Positions 1 through 9,758 of a stretch of DNA of 64,000 nt are shown here, in pieces. This stretch comes from Tricholoma matsutake. Its lineage: Eukaryota > Basidiomycota > Agaricomycetes > Agaricales > Tricholomataceae. The first letter of the stretch is position 1, and the number at the start of each line of letters is the position of its first letter. The stretch covers positions 2,418,001 to 2,482,000 of the forward strand of contig AP026541.1 of assembly GCA_026075535.2 (NCBI GenBank). The letters run 5' to 3'. The translations under genes and the position numbers were made by a program. The notes beneath the pieces are model-generated. The model ran no database searches. It was not told the origin of the DNA and worked only from the letters and a program-made list of their open reading frames with translations.

Positions 1-333
1 TGCATGGGTATGGGTACAGGTATGGGATTGTCATACCCAGGCAACACCATACCCTTTTCCATGGTGTTACAGGTATGTGCAGGTATGCCAGTACCCAGAT
101 TTTGGTCAGGTGAGTGATCATCTGACCTTGTTGATTACTCACGACACATCTAACTCTAAACTATAGGACGATCCAACCACCACCATAGCACCCCCAACCA
201 CCGCTGTGAGCAACTGCTCGTGGGGTGGAAATGGGGAGCAACAAAGATGCGGACAATGATGACATGATGACAGCATGGCAATGGGTGGGACAACAAGATG
301 ACAAACATGAGCTAGTGACATAACAATGAGATG

Positions 334-397
334 GTAAGCTTTTTTGTTTGTTTCTTTTTATGAATTAACTAACTTTTTTCTTTTGTTTCTATTCTAG
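334..397 (+). other. Intron-like module inside the hAT-like element
   Basis: A 64-bp T-rich stretch starts with GTAAGC, has a TTAACTAAC branch-like motif and ends with TTCTAG. It has every hallmark of a basidiomycete intron, but the sequence on either side has no sustained reading frame. It resembles the introns of the array at 39694-40360. Confidence 0.55.
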
Positions 398-760
398 GTT
401 GTAATTTATAATGAGGGACCAAAGTGAGACAACACCATGCCAACACTGCCACATCATGACAGAAAACCACCCGCCCCCAGCCTCACAAGCAACTGCTCAT
501 GGGGTGGTTGGTGGGTGGAGCGACAATGGGGAGGGGAGACGAGAGGGAGGGAAATGAGGGGGAACAGAGACAGGGGGAACAATGACAACGGGGGAAGCGA
601 TGATAACATGGGAAATGACAATGATGGGGGGCTACACTGACCAACAATGCCCACACCCATGACCACTGCAACCCCATGAACCACCACCATGAGCAACTGC
701 TTGTGGGGTAGAAATGGGGGGCAATGGGGAGGGGAGGGGGTGGCGACGATGACAAGGAGG

Positions 761-914
761 GGGAGACAAGAGGGGGGAGAGGGAGACAAGAGGGGGGAGA
801 GGGAGACAAGAGGGGGGAGAGGGAGACAAGAGGGGGGAGAGGGAGACAAGAGGGGGGAGAGGGAGATGAGAGGGGGGAGAGGGAGATGAGAGGGGGGAGA
901 GGGAGACAAGAGGG
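761..914. repeat. 20-bp minisatellite
   Basis: Seven full units of 20 bases (GGGAGACAAGAGGGGGGAGA) plus a partial one. Units six and seven carry GATGAG instead of GACAAG. The G/A-rich strand creates spurious long open frames (Pro/Leu/Ser-rich on minus, Gly/Arg/Glu-rich on plus), which I do not annotate as genes. Confidence 0.95.
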
Positions 915-928
915 CTGTTTTGACGCCC

Positions 929-1037
929 CACGGCCCAAATGACACAATCATCGTTTGGGCCCATGGTAAGTTGTTTTTTTTTCATTCGTTTCTTGTTTTT
1001 CTAAACTAACTCATTTCTTTTTTGTTTTGTTTTCTAG
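929..1037 (+). other. Hairpin plus intron-like module
   Basis: An imperfect inverted repeat (GGCCCAAATGA ... TCGTTTGGGCC) lies at about 930-962. It is followed at 966-1037 by a 72-bp intron-like segment: GTAAGT, ACTAAC branch motif, TTTCTAG acceptor. The same order of hairpin then donor site recurs five times at 39.6-40.4 kb. Confidence 0.6.
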
Positions 1038-1111
1038 GATCTAAAGTACTGGCTAATGATGGAAACACCATGACACCGACACCCAGGACCAACCTCCAGG
1101 CGACTACAGGC

Positions 1112-1150
1112 ACCACCCCCCCCCTCTCACTGCAAACACGAGTGGGGGGG
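1112..1150. repeat. GC-stem hairpin followed by T-rich sequence
   Basis: A run of C and CTCTCAC is mirrored by GAGTGGGGGGG, followed by TTTC and AT-rich DNA. It resembles the five hairpin/T-tract units at 40.80-41.07 kb. Confidence 0.6.
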
Positions 1151-1338
1151 TTTCTTGTAGTGTAAATTATTGTAATAAATTATTAAAATACATATTCATC
1201 TTGAAACCCACGAATGACCATGGGTAACCTGTGGAAACCTGCAGTAACACTGTACCCATACCTGTGTGGGTACGGTGGTCATGGGTATGGGTAAGGGTAT
1301 AAGAAAATATACCTGAGGGTTACCTGTGCTGTGCCCTA

Positions 1339-3020
1339 CAAAGTGCCACAATCGCATCCTAAAATCCCATTGTTGTATCTCCTCGTGTCCAGTGGTGCTC
1401 GATATGTGATGCACTAACTTGTGCAAGGTGTGCTGCATGTGTCTGAAGGGTGGTGCGATAGGCATATGGTGGCCAAAGGCATTCGAGGTGCTGCAAAGTC
1501 ATTTGAACTTGCTCGAAGTGTTGCAAAGTTGTTCAAAGTCATTCAAAATAGTTTCAGAGCAGTGATGATACTCAACCAGGAAACCCAAACAAAACCCACA
1601 AAAAGGCTTTGGATGGTATAACATGAGTCAGAGGAAGGATGCAAGGCCCTCTAGATGTCACCTGTCAGATCGGCCATCAAATATCCATGAAAGGACTGCT
1701 TGTTGAAGCAGTTTGAAGCTAAAAGAATGTGTTTTGAGGAGTTGCAATGATTTTCTAGATGTTGCAATGATTTTCGAGATGTTGCAATATTTTTCAAAGA
1801 AGTTCTGAGGAATTTTGAGTGCGCAAATATGTTCAGATGCAAGATCAGGGGACTAGATGAATAGTAGAAGCAAAGCAAAGGCGAATCAAGGGAAAAGAGA
1901 GCAAAAATAGCGTAATGCGAGGAATTTTAAGGAATTTTGAGGAAGTTTAGCATAAAACACCAAACTTCAGACTGAATAAGACTAAACCAAACTCTCAAAT
2001 CACTGTGATCTGGGAGGAAGACGATGACTCTCTTGTTTTTCTTTGTATCTAGTACATCTTTTTATATAAAATAAAGAAAGTACCTAAAAAGGCTAGAGAA
2101 CATGAGGCAAACATGTGGAAAACTCGAGGCAAAAGACAATATAAGTATATCAGAACAATAAAGCAAGCCTAGAAGGGGTGAATATAACACATGATGAAGA
2201 AATAATAAGAAAGAATAGCTAAAACTGGACTGTCCTTGTTATAAATTGAATAAAAGATCGGAAACTGCTTTGAGCGGATTGTATGCATGCACATGCATTC
2301 GAAATGTGTTCGATATACTCGATATAGTGTCCCATGTGTCCAGCATGCGTCCTAAGATTGTTTGAACAGGAAATACTGTGTCTGACGATGTTTTTCAAGG
2401 TTCAATGTTTTTCGAAGATTTTCGAAGTTTCTTTGGACTTCATTGGTGGCCCGATATCGGTGCGATATTGTTTGACAATGGTAGGGAATACATCTGGCAT
2501 GTGTGCGATGATTATTTGGATAGCGATATAGTGTCCGATGTCGATTTGTGATGTTCGATGATTTTTGAAGTCAGTCGAGGAAATATCAGACTTGTTCAAA
2601 GGCTGATATCACTGCGATATTGCTCAAAACTGGTTCGGAACTTGTCGACGATGTTCCAAGTGTATATCCTGAGCTGTACGAAGGTTGGGGGCATTGTACT
2701 ATGGCGGCCGAAGGCATACAAAGAATTTCGAAGTGTTGCGAAGGATTTCAAAGCATTCTCATGACTTTGTAGAGGTTTGTAGAGCTTTGGAGGGGTTTGT
2801 AGAGCTTTGGAGGGGTTTGTATGGGTTCATAGAGCTTTGGCGACAATCGTAGATGTGTTTTCCAAGCTTGAATGACAAGGTGGACCTATCAGTGGTTTCG
2901 TGGGGTTTGTAGTGGTTGGGAGTGTGTGTGGTGATGTGTTGATGCATTTGGAGATGTTCCCAGAGCTTAGAGCGCAAGGTGGACCTATCAACAGGCATCT
3001 GAAAATCTGGGGTAGGATGA
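1339..3020. other. No gene seen; degenerate short-motif DNA
   Basis: This stretch is made of loose repeats of motifs such as TTCGAAGTGTTGCAAAG, TTTTCGAGATGTTGCAA and CGATATCGGTGCGATATTG. Short frames exist on both strands but none shows a recognisable domain. At about 2765-2845 a 20-bp unit (GTTTGTAGAGCTTTGGAGGG) is repeated 2-3 times. I see no terminal repeats or target duplications that would define an element. Confidence 0.5.
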
Positions 3021-5345
3021 ACCTGATTGCCATGGTAATGTCCAGACATCTTTGAGCATGTCAAATGCCAACTTGATGTCCTGACTATCTTTTGGATTGA
3101 AGATGGAGTTTATGTAGTCAACAGACAATGAGTTAGCTTGAAAGTGGCTTCATAGAATGTCTGGGGTGACTCAAAAGCCATTTACAACCACTCCATGGTC
3201 ACAGAGGAGAAGATTCTGGAACCTTTTGAAAATGTGTTTCCAGTCCTTGTCACAAGTAAGATTGTCATTGCCTTCATGGAGATCCATGAAAGTCAAGGGT
3301 GCGAGGAGGGGGTAAATAGGGGATTGTGATGAAAGTTGGTGTTTAAATGTCAGCAAGAAGAATGCTGAACCTCAGCAGGTTTCACCATCGGACATGAGAG
3401 AAACAACACAGAGTGAGTTGCCATATTTTGATCCTGAAATTCCATCAAGAAAGGTTTGAATGAGTCTTGTATGTTCTTCACCAAATTCCTTTTTGCAATT
3501 GCCAGATGCAAGCACTGCACGCACAGGGTATATGTGAATATCATTGCACAGAATGCCAAGAGCACCAATGGTAGCCTAGAAATAGCCTCACTTAGCCTGG
3601 GACCAAGAGCAGGTTCTCACTGTTCTCACCTTGCCAGCATAGTGGATTTCTCCCTTGGCCAAACACCTGAAAACTTCCTCCATGTCCTTTTCATTGATGA
3701 ACTCTATTGACATCTTCTCTGCATGTTCCCTACACACTCCTAGAAAGAAACCTGTCTTTGGATCCCATCTAATCCATATCTCTGCAGCAACCTCATCAAA
3801 CATAGCCACAACATGAAGCCGCCCCAACTGTTGCAACAAGCTGGCAATGCTTTCAAATGTTGAGTCAATATTTGTTTGCACCTGTTCACTTGTGGGCCTT
3901 GCATGAGAGGGGATAATGGTGGGTACAATAGATCTCCTTTGCAGGTATAAGACACTTGGTCCATTCAGCGAGCATTGATAAATGTTGGCAACCTGGTTTC
4001 CTCCCAGCCTCCAAAACAACAACACACACATATCCTCTTCCTCCATGAAGCTTTTGGGTCGATATAATCCTTGCATGGCTGCCTCAAGTGATGCCAAAAG
4101 TCCTTTGATCCCCTTCTTCTGCTGTAACCCAATCTGAATGACAGCATCCAGACATGCAACCTTCCCACTTGCCATTGTGATAAGTAAACACTTATGATCA
4201 GATAATCTGGTTGCCTTCCCTAGCAATTTCTTCATCTGGTTCAATCCTCACATCCAATAAACTCCTTATTGATATTCTGGAGCTGCCTGAAGCTGAGCAG
4301 GCCACTGATTCCATGGTATGCCAGTGGTGAACTCTTGCTCACACCATCCTTGATCTGTGTTCATATTCCATCAAGAGTCCTGTTCTTCACTAATCCTTGA
4401 CATGCCTTGCAGGACATTTTGTCCCCATGTTGGGAATACCCATTGCAGCTCCGAGAATAGGGTGTCATGATACCATTTTGTACTGAGTAATGGAGAGCAG
4501 ATTGTGTAGTGCAAATGGGTAGGCAGTGTGGGGGTTCTGGCCATCAGGGAAGTCAAATATATATCCGTTACATAGAGTTGACAATGCTTTAGGTGCTGGC
4601 CCATCTACAATGCTGTCAACATTGATTATTTTGTTCATATTCATAATTGGTGCATCCTCAAGCTCAGGGACAGGCTCATACTCTGATTCCTTGCTCTGGC
4701 ACAGAGACCTATTCTGTGGTGAGGACTCTAAGATGTACATCTCAGATGCATGACTCACATTTTATCTGCTGCATCCAGCAAACAATTGAGCTTCCCCTCA
4801 AACAGGGCCTCACTAACTCCTCTCTCATCAATGAAGTATCTGACAAAATGCATGATGCCTTCTATTCCTCTCTCTCCATGACAAACCATTCCTTCCATGT
4901 CTTCCTCACCTTCCCACCCCAAGGCATCCTTCAAAAATGAATTGAGGGTATCTTCCCATAGATCATCACCATTCTTGGTGGTTCCTGCGAGCAAGCATGG
5001 GCTGTGATGGAACACTGCAAGCCTATCTTGTGATGAAGCAATTGGAACACTATCAGGTAGGTTGTTCATGATCTTCTGAATTCCCTTCAGTAGTTTGCTT
5101 TCTTTGGGCCCAGAAACAACTGATGATGGTAATGCAGTAGATGCACATTCAATGCAATGAATGCCAGCCTGGGGCATAGAAACCCATCCAAGGTTCTGTT
5201 CTTGAGTCTTTTTTTTCCTCATTGCTTCTTTGCTATAGTATTTCAGCAGTTTTGGGAATTCCGATGCATTTTGTGCATGTTCTGGATCCCGGCAGTCCCA
5301 ACTTTGATCTTCTCATGACAATCTGGACATTCTGTGCATCCATTT
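3020..5345 (-). pseudogene. Multicopy basidiomycete gene with N-terminal zinc-finger-like motif, decayed and 3'-truncated
   Basis: Read on the minus strand, the frame begins near 5345 with a finger-like pattern, CPDCHEK ... NMHKMH ... NC (about 5333-5252). It continues through 5222-4755 and 4758-4465, then the block 4244-3588 with landmarks KATRLSDHKCLL, MFDEVAAEIWIRWDPKTG and GEIHYAGK. A probable intron (GTGAGA ... TTTCTAG) near 3600 leads into a block with NDIHIYPVRAVLASGNCKKE and, near 3330-3200, FMDLHEGNDNLTCDKDWKHI. Similarity ends near 3020. I recognise this as a family present in many copies in mushroom genomes, with no known function, probably carried by transposons. In-frame stops and shifts make an intact product unlikely. 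The gene symbol and role are unknown. Confidence 0.55.
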
Positions 5346-5349
5346 GCAT

Positions 5350-6280
5350 TGATCTGTGATGTATCCTCATTTTAGTATGATTTTACATTGTCTCAGAACT
5401 GATACAATGTTATTTTAGACTTACCTCCTCTGTGGATGCCATTTCATGTCAAGATGGCCACAAATAAAATTTTCCAGCTTGTACAAATCATGTGGATCAG
5501 TTAGGGGTAATATTGGCAATAAATTTCACTCTTGATTCACATTTTTTGTATCCTTTAGAGTCCTATGTAGTATATAATTGAAATTCCATCATCATTAGTG
5601 TTCAGAGAGCAAAAAAAATGATGACATCCATTTTTTTTCTTTGAGCCTCTGGCAGCAACCAACCACCTGGGGTCCAGTCTGGCATTCTGATCCCAGAACC
5701 CCCTTGCATATACTTCAGTTTGACTTCAGTGAATTTACCTTCTCATGTGCAACTCACATGATACATCCATTGCCAACTGCTGCATTATATAAACTTTTGC
5801 AGAGCTCTGAGCATTGTGACTTCTCTTTAAACTCATAGGTTTTCTTATGTATTTTTTGAACACTATGGAAAGGCATTAGTGGCAGTCAAACATCTGGATT
5901 AAATAGCGATTCAGATGGTTGATTCTGTGGAGATTCAACTCCAATTCTCATCAAGAATCATCATTTGAATTGTCTCTGAATTGTCATGTCACTCTGACCA
6001 TCAACCTTTTCTACAATGATTCAAATGTTGATTCATTGGTTGATCCTGCATATCTCCCTGGCCAAAATGAAATATGTAATTTGATATAGTACCACACTTC
6101 TCATCACAACCGTCATGCCCAAGCCTCCCTGACACAGTGCTCGAGCAAAGACACTGGTGAGGCTGTACACCACGCTGTGGCATGGCTATGAGCAATGTAA
6201 ACACTGTTGTATATCCAGTTATATCATCTGCTAAGCATTCCATCCATGGGATAGCTCCTTCTCATATGAATCAACTCTAA
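5350..6280. other. Intergenic stretch, nothing recognised
   Basis: No domain-bearing frame, RNA gene or clear repeat was seen. It should contain the left end of the Harbinger element, but I could not match a terminal inverted repeat here to the right side near 17.1-17.3 kb. Confidence 0.4.
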
Positions 6281-6973
6281 GCAGCCTGAGTGATACCACA
6301 GACTCAGAAGATGAAGAAACCACTAGTGAGGATTCTTGGGCAGAAGTTTTGGGATCAGATTGGCAGGGACAAAAAATTCTGGTTTCTGACACCTGCCTCT
6401 GAGGACTCAGACATTCCTGAGCTTGTTTCACAAGGCAACCACAACTCAGATTCCTCTTCCACCTCTTCTGGATATAGTGGTGATGCAGAATCAAGTTTTG
6501 AAAGTGATGGGTTGGAGGTGTCAGATGACAAAGATGCAGATGAAGACTCTTGTGTGGACCATTGGGCACAGTTGAGGAGATGGGTGCATCAGAACATTGT
6601 GGAAATGTATGCAAGCTGCTATGAGATGCCACATAGTGAAATCCCTTGGGGGCCTTCTCGAATGCATCATGTCCTTTTTACACTAAAATCTGCTCATCCT
6701 GATCAGTTTCATGAAGAACTCCATGTAACCCCTCACACCTTTGATGTTCTCATCACCAAACTTCAATCCAACATTGTCTTCAGGAATAACTCACACTGTC
6801 CCCAAATGTCAGTGGAGGAACAGTTGGCCATCACCCTTTTCTGTTTTGGTCATGACAGCAATGCTGCAAGCCTTCAGGGGGTTGCAAATTGGGCAGGTGT
6901 TGGAAAGGGAACTGTGTTACTGGTGAGGCATTGAGTCATGACTGCAATCCTTCAGCCAGAATTCATGAATGAA

Positions 6974-7893
6974 TAGTGTTTGAAGGTCCAGCTCAGTCCA
7001 GTTTTTTTCTATTTTAGAGTGCAACTGCAACTGCAACTGGTTCTATTACATTGACAAACTAAGTAAAACCAGACCAGACTGCACAAAACCAGTTCAGTGC
7101 AGTTTAGTTGAGTCAAAAAAGCGGTTGTGGCCAGTTCGACTACAACCAGTCACCATCAGACTTAGGTCAGTTGAAACTGACCCAAGTAACTAATCTTGAA
7201 GACTACTAAAGCTATCCTAATGAATTTCGTAGGCTGTTAGAGCTGTACTAATGAATTTCGTAGGTTACTAAGGCTATACTAATGAATTCCAGTCACTAAT
7301 AATGCTATACTAGTAATAAAACACTCAAAAATTGAATGTGGAAAGATTGGGGGCAAGCCCAAGGAAAGTTGATGGAATGTGGGAGCCTTTATATACCCAA
7401 AAATGTGCACAGACCATGTAGTCACATGTGTGTGCATAAACAATAATACATGACACCACTATTATTGTTTATGCACACACATGTGACTACATGGTCTGTG
7501 CACATTTTTGGGTATATAAAGGCTCCCACATTCCATCAACTTTCCTTGGGTTTGCCCCCAATCTTTCCACATTCGATTTTTGAGTGTTTTATTACTAATA
7601 TAGCATTATTAGTGACCAGAATTCATTAGGACAGCCTTAGTAGCCTATGAAATTCATTAGTAGAGCTTTAGTAGTCTATGAAAGTTCAAGGTGGTATGTA
7701 CCATGTATATAGACCGGTTGCAACTGACTACAACCAGTTTTCATTGGTTTTAAATAAATGTTCAATCTGTAGAACTGCAACTGACCATCAGCAAAATCTA
7801 AGGCAACTGCAACCGAAAAAAAACTGGACCAAGGTTCAGTTCGGTTTGGTTTCAGTTTTTTTCTGGTTGCATGAACTGGACCTTCAAACACTA
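6974..7893. mobile_element. hAT-like MITE (TAGTGTTT family), complete
   Basis: Both ends match as inverted repeats: TAGTGTTTGAAGGTCCAG on the left, its complement on the right. The 8-bp target duplication TGAATGAA is perfect (6966-6973 and 7894-7901). Short CTGGTT/AACCAG-type repeats lie just inside both ends, as expected for subterminal transposase sites. It has no coding capacity. It splits the Harbinger transposase gene, so it is younger than that gene. Confidence 0.93.
7201..7676. repeat. 476-bp near-perfect palindrome forming the core of the MITE
   Basis: The arms run from GACTACTAAAGCT on the left to AGCTTTAGTAGTC on the right and pair over almost the whole length, with the turn near 7450. 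This is either a second foldback element inserted into the hAT-like MITE or its built-in core. Confidence 0.9.
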
Positions 7894-8087
7894 TGAATGA
7901 AGCAGTCTGCTTTCTGGATGCAGAAGAGAAGGAAGCCACAAAGAAATGGGTTCATCGACATTCATGTAGGGTGTGTCATAATGGTTGGTGCCTGGTTGAT
8001 GGGACCCTTGTACCTCTAGCAGAATGACCACATTGGTTTGGAGAAAGCTATTTTGACCAGAAAAATTGTTACTCGTTAAACATACAA

Positions 8088-8138
8088 GCATGTCTTTGCC
8101 TCCCATTCTGATACATATCAATCTAATATGTTTGGAAG
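8088..8138 (+). other. 51-bp intron with a GC donor in the transposase gene
   Basis: The conserved motif SLNIQ ends at 8087 and the next family motif VVSLPNL starts at 8139. The segment between begins GCATGT and ends GGAAG, with a TCTAAT branch-like motif. The normal donor would be GTATGT. Confidence 0.6.
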
Positions 8139-9421
8139 GTTGTTTCATTGCCCAATCTCTGGATTATCAATTTTTCTTATGGACACACTGGCAGCACCCA
8201 TGATGCAACGGCTTGGAGTCACATCTGCTTAGCAAAGGAGCATTGGGATTTAAGGGAACCTGGTGAATGGGTATGGGCCAACTCCACTTATCCTGTAAGC
8301 ATGATCTTGTGTACTCGATGTAGACTATCACTTACAGCTTTTGGCTCTTTCAAGGTCGATGTCTGGTTGTCTTGGCTTACAAAAAACCAGAACATGATCT
8401 TCCTGATAATGAAGAATTCAACAAGCATGTATCCAGGGTTTGCATTTGATCTGAGCATGCAATTGGATTCCTCAAGGGCCACTTTCATTCACTGAAGAAC
8501 TTACATCTCAAGATAAATGATAAGAGGTCCCACATTTTCACAACTTATTGGGTTGCTGCTTGCATCAGGGTCCACTCATTCACAATGCAATGTGAGGAGA
8601 ATAAGCGACACCTCAACAACTCCGACTCTGACCTCTCATCTCCCAAGGATCCATTCATAGCTGAGGGTTTATCTTCCTCATCTGATCCTGATGTTGCTGC
8701 AATGACTGCTCCCTCACAAATCACCCACGCCAACCATCCTCATGCTGGAAAAGCTCATTTGTGAAAGGCTCAAGGAAAAGCTTTTTTGCTCCAAAGCCTG
8801 TCGTGTCCATCATAACAGATGTAGATGTGCTGAATGATGTGGGGTTTGCCTCTCTAACTCAGACTCAGATTCTGATATGGAATAACTATGACATTGTATA
8901 CAGTTGAATAGGATATTTGTCTTTATAGCTTTCTAGTCATGGAAAAGTGCTGGTTAAAATCATAACCTGAGTTTTGACTGAAAAACTCCAAGCTTGGATG
9001 GAGTTGTGGCATCTCATTCAAAGGAGTAACCAACCCAGCATCAGAATAGCCAGAACCTGAAGCAGCCATATTGCCATGGACCATGCTGCTGGCTCCAGCC
9101 TCAGAGTAACCATGCCCCATCTGAGCCATCTGCAACCAGAAGTTGTTGTCCAACTTCTGCTGTGCCAGCTCTGCCTGAAGTTTCTCTGCTGCATCTTCAC
9201 TTCAGCCTATTTTCTTCCCTCACTAATACCTTGTCATTTTCTCCCTTTACCTTGAGCTTCTTCAGATCCAACACCTTCTGAGTTGTTTCCTCCTCCTTTG
9301 CTGTGATTGTGTTGATTTTTCTGATCCCAGTTTTTGGCTTCTTGGATGCTCGTTGGCTTGTGGTTGCAGTTGCAGCTGCAGGAGTTGATTTTCCAGCTCA
9401 TGCAGATGTTTTCATGGTCTT

Positions 9422-9726
9422 TGTTGGAGCAGACTATATACGCTGCACAGGGGAAGAGACTACACGTTCCTTACAACCTACCTGGGGTTTAGTTAGACTT
9501 ACAGCTAGGGTTAGCAGAGGTAAGAACACTGTATTCCTACTACGGTACAGGTTCTCCTTATATACATAATATTAAGGATGTCACATGACTCGGGAATGTG
9601 TTTACCACATGTATGCGCAGTAAGCGCAGTAACATGCGTATGCTGCATGTATCGCCTCATGTATACATGTGTATGCTGCATGTATTGCCTCATGTATACA
9701 GCATGCATCAGGGATTAATTTCAACA
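9422..9726 (-). repeat. Copia 3' LTR
   Basis: 305 bp. It matches 14874-15178 base for base by eye apart from the terminal base. It contains tandem-like CATGTATRC motifs that generate a short spurious frame in both copies. Confidence 0.96.
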
Positions 9727-9736
9727 CCCCCCCTCA
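9727..9736 (-). other. Polypurine tract of the copia element
   Basis: On the minus strand the sequence TGAGGGGGGG abuts the 3' LTR, the expected position for the plus-strand primer. Confidence 0.85.
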
Positions 9737-9758
9737 AACTGTACAGCGCTCTAAGCAG

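Larger units (their letters stand above)
1..1338 (-). mobile_element. hAT-like non-autonomous element (TAGGGC family), left end cut off by the window
   Basis: The right end reads, on the minus strand, TAGGGCACAGCACAGGTA. The first 130 bases and the last 140 bases match the two ends of the complete element at 16373-16904, but in the opposite orientation. The middle kilobase is unrelated to that element. It holds two intron-like stretches, a GAGGGG-rich minisatellite, hairpins and GC-rich tracts, and no convincing transposase. The 8 bases after the right tip (CAAAGTGC) would be the target duplication, but the left copy lies outside the window. The hAT assignment follows from the 8-bp duplication of the sister copy and the TAGGG tip. 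Confidence 0.75.
6290..8760 (+). pseudogene. PIF/Harbinger DDE transposase (DDE_Tnp_4 type), interrupted by a MITE
   Basis: The 5' half (6290-6973) has an acidic, Ser-rich N-terminus and the family motif VEEQLAITLFCFGH ... VANWAGVGKGTV. A 920-bp MITE follows. The frame resumes at 7902 with VDGTLVPLA (first catalytic Asp), HWFGESYFD, then after a small intron YGHTGSTHDATAW, WANSTYP and SEHAIGFLKG (catalytic Glu). The second catalytic Asp, normally in the WADSAYP motif, is Asn here (AAC at 8280-8282). TGA stops sit at 6932-6934, 8025-8027 and 8447-8449, each where the family has Arg. The enzyme would cut and paste the element together with a Myb-like protein, found here on the opposite strand. 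With a dead active site and three stops it is inactive. Confidence 0.85.

Noticed and set aside
454..985. Long Pro/Leu/Ser-rich minus-strand and Gly/Arg/Glu-rich plus-strand frames
   Set aside because: They are translations of the 20-bp minisatellite in several frames, with no domain and no conservation signal.
5640..6280. Left terminal repeat of the Harbinger element
   Set aside because: No sequence here could be paired convincingly with the region right of 17120.
9511..9708. 65-codon minus-strand frame, repeated identically at 14963-15160
   Set aside because: It lies wholly within the copia LTR and is repeated only because the LTR is; it consists of CATGTATAC-type repeats.
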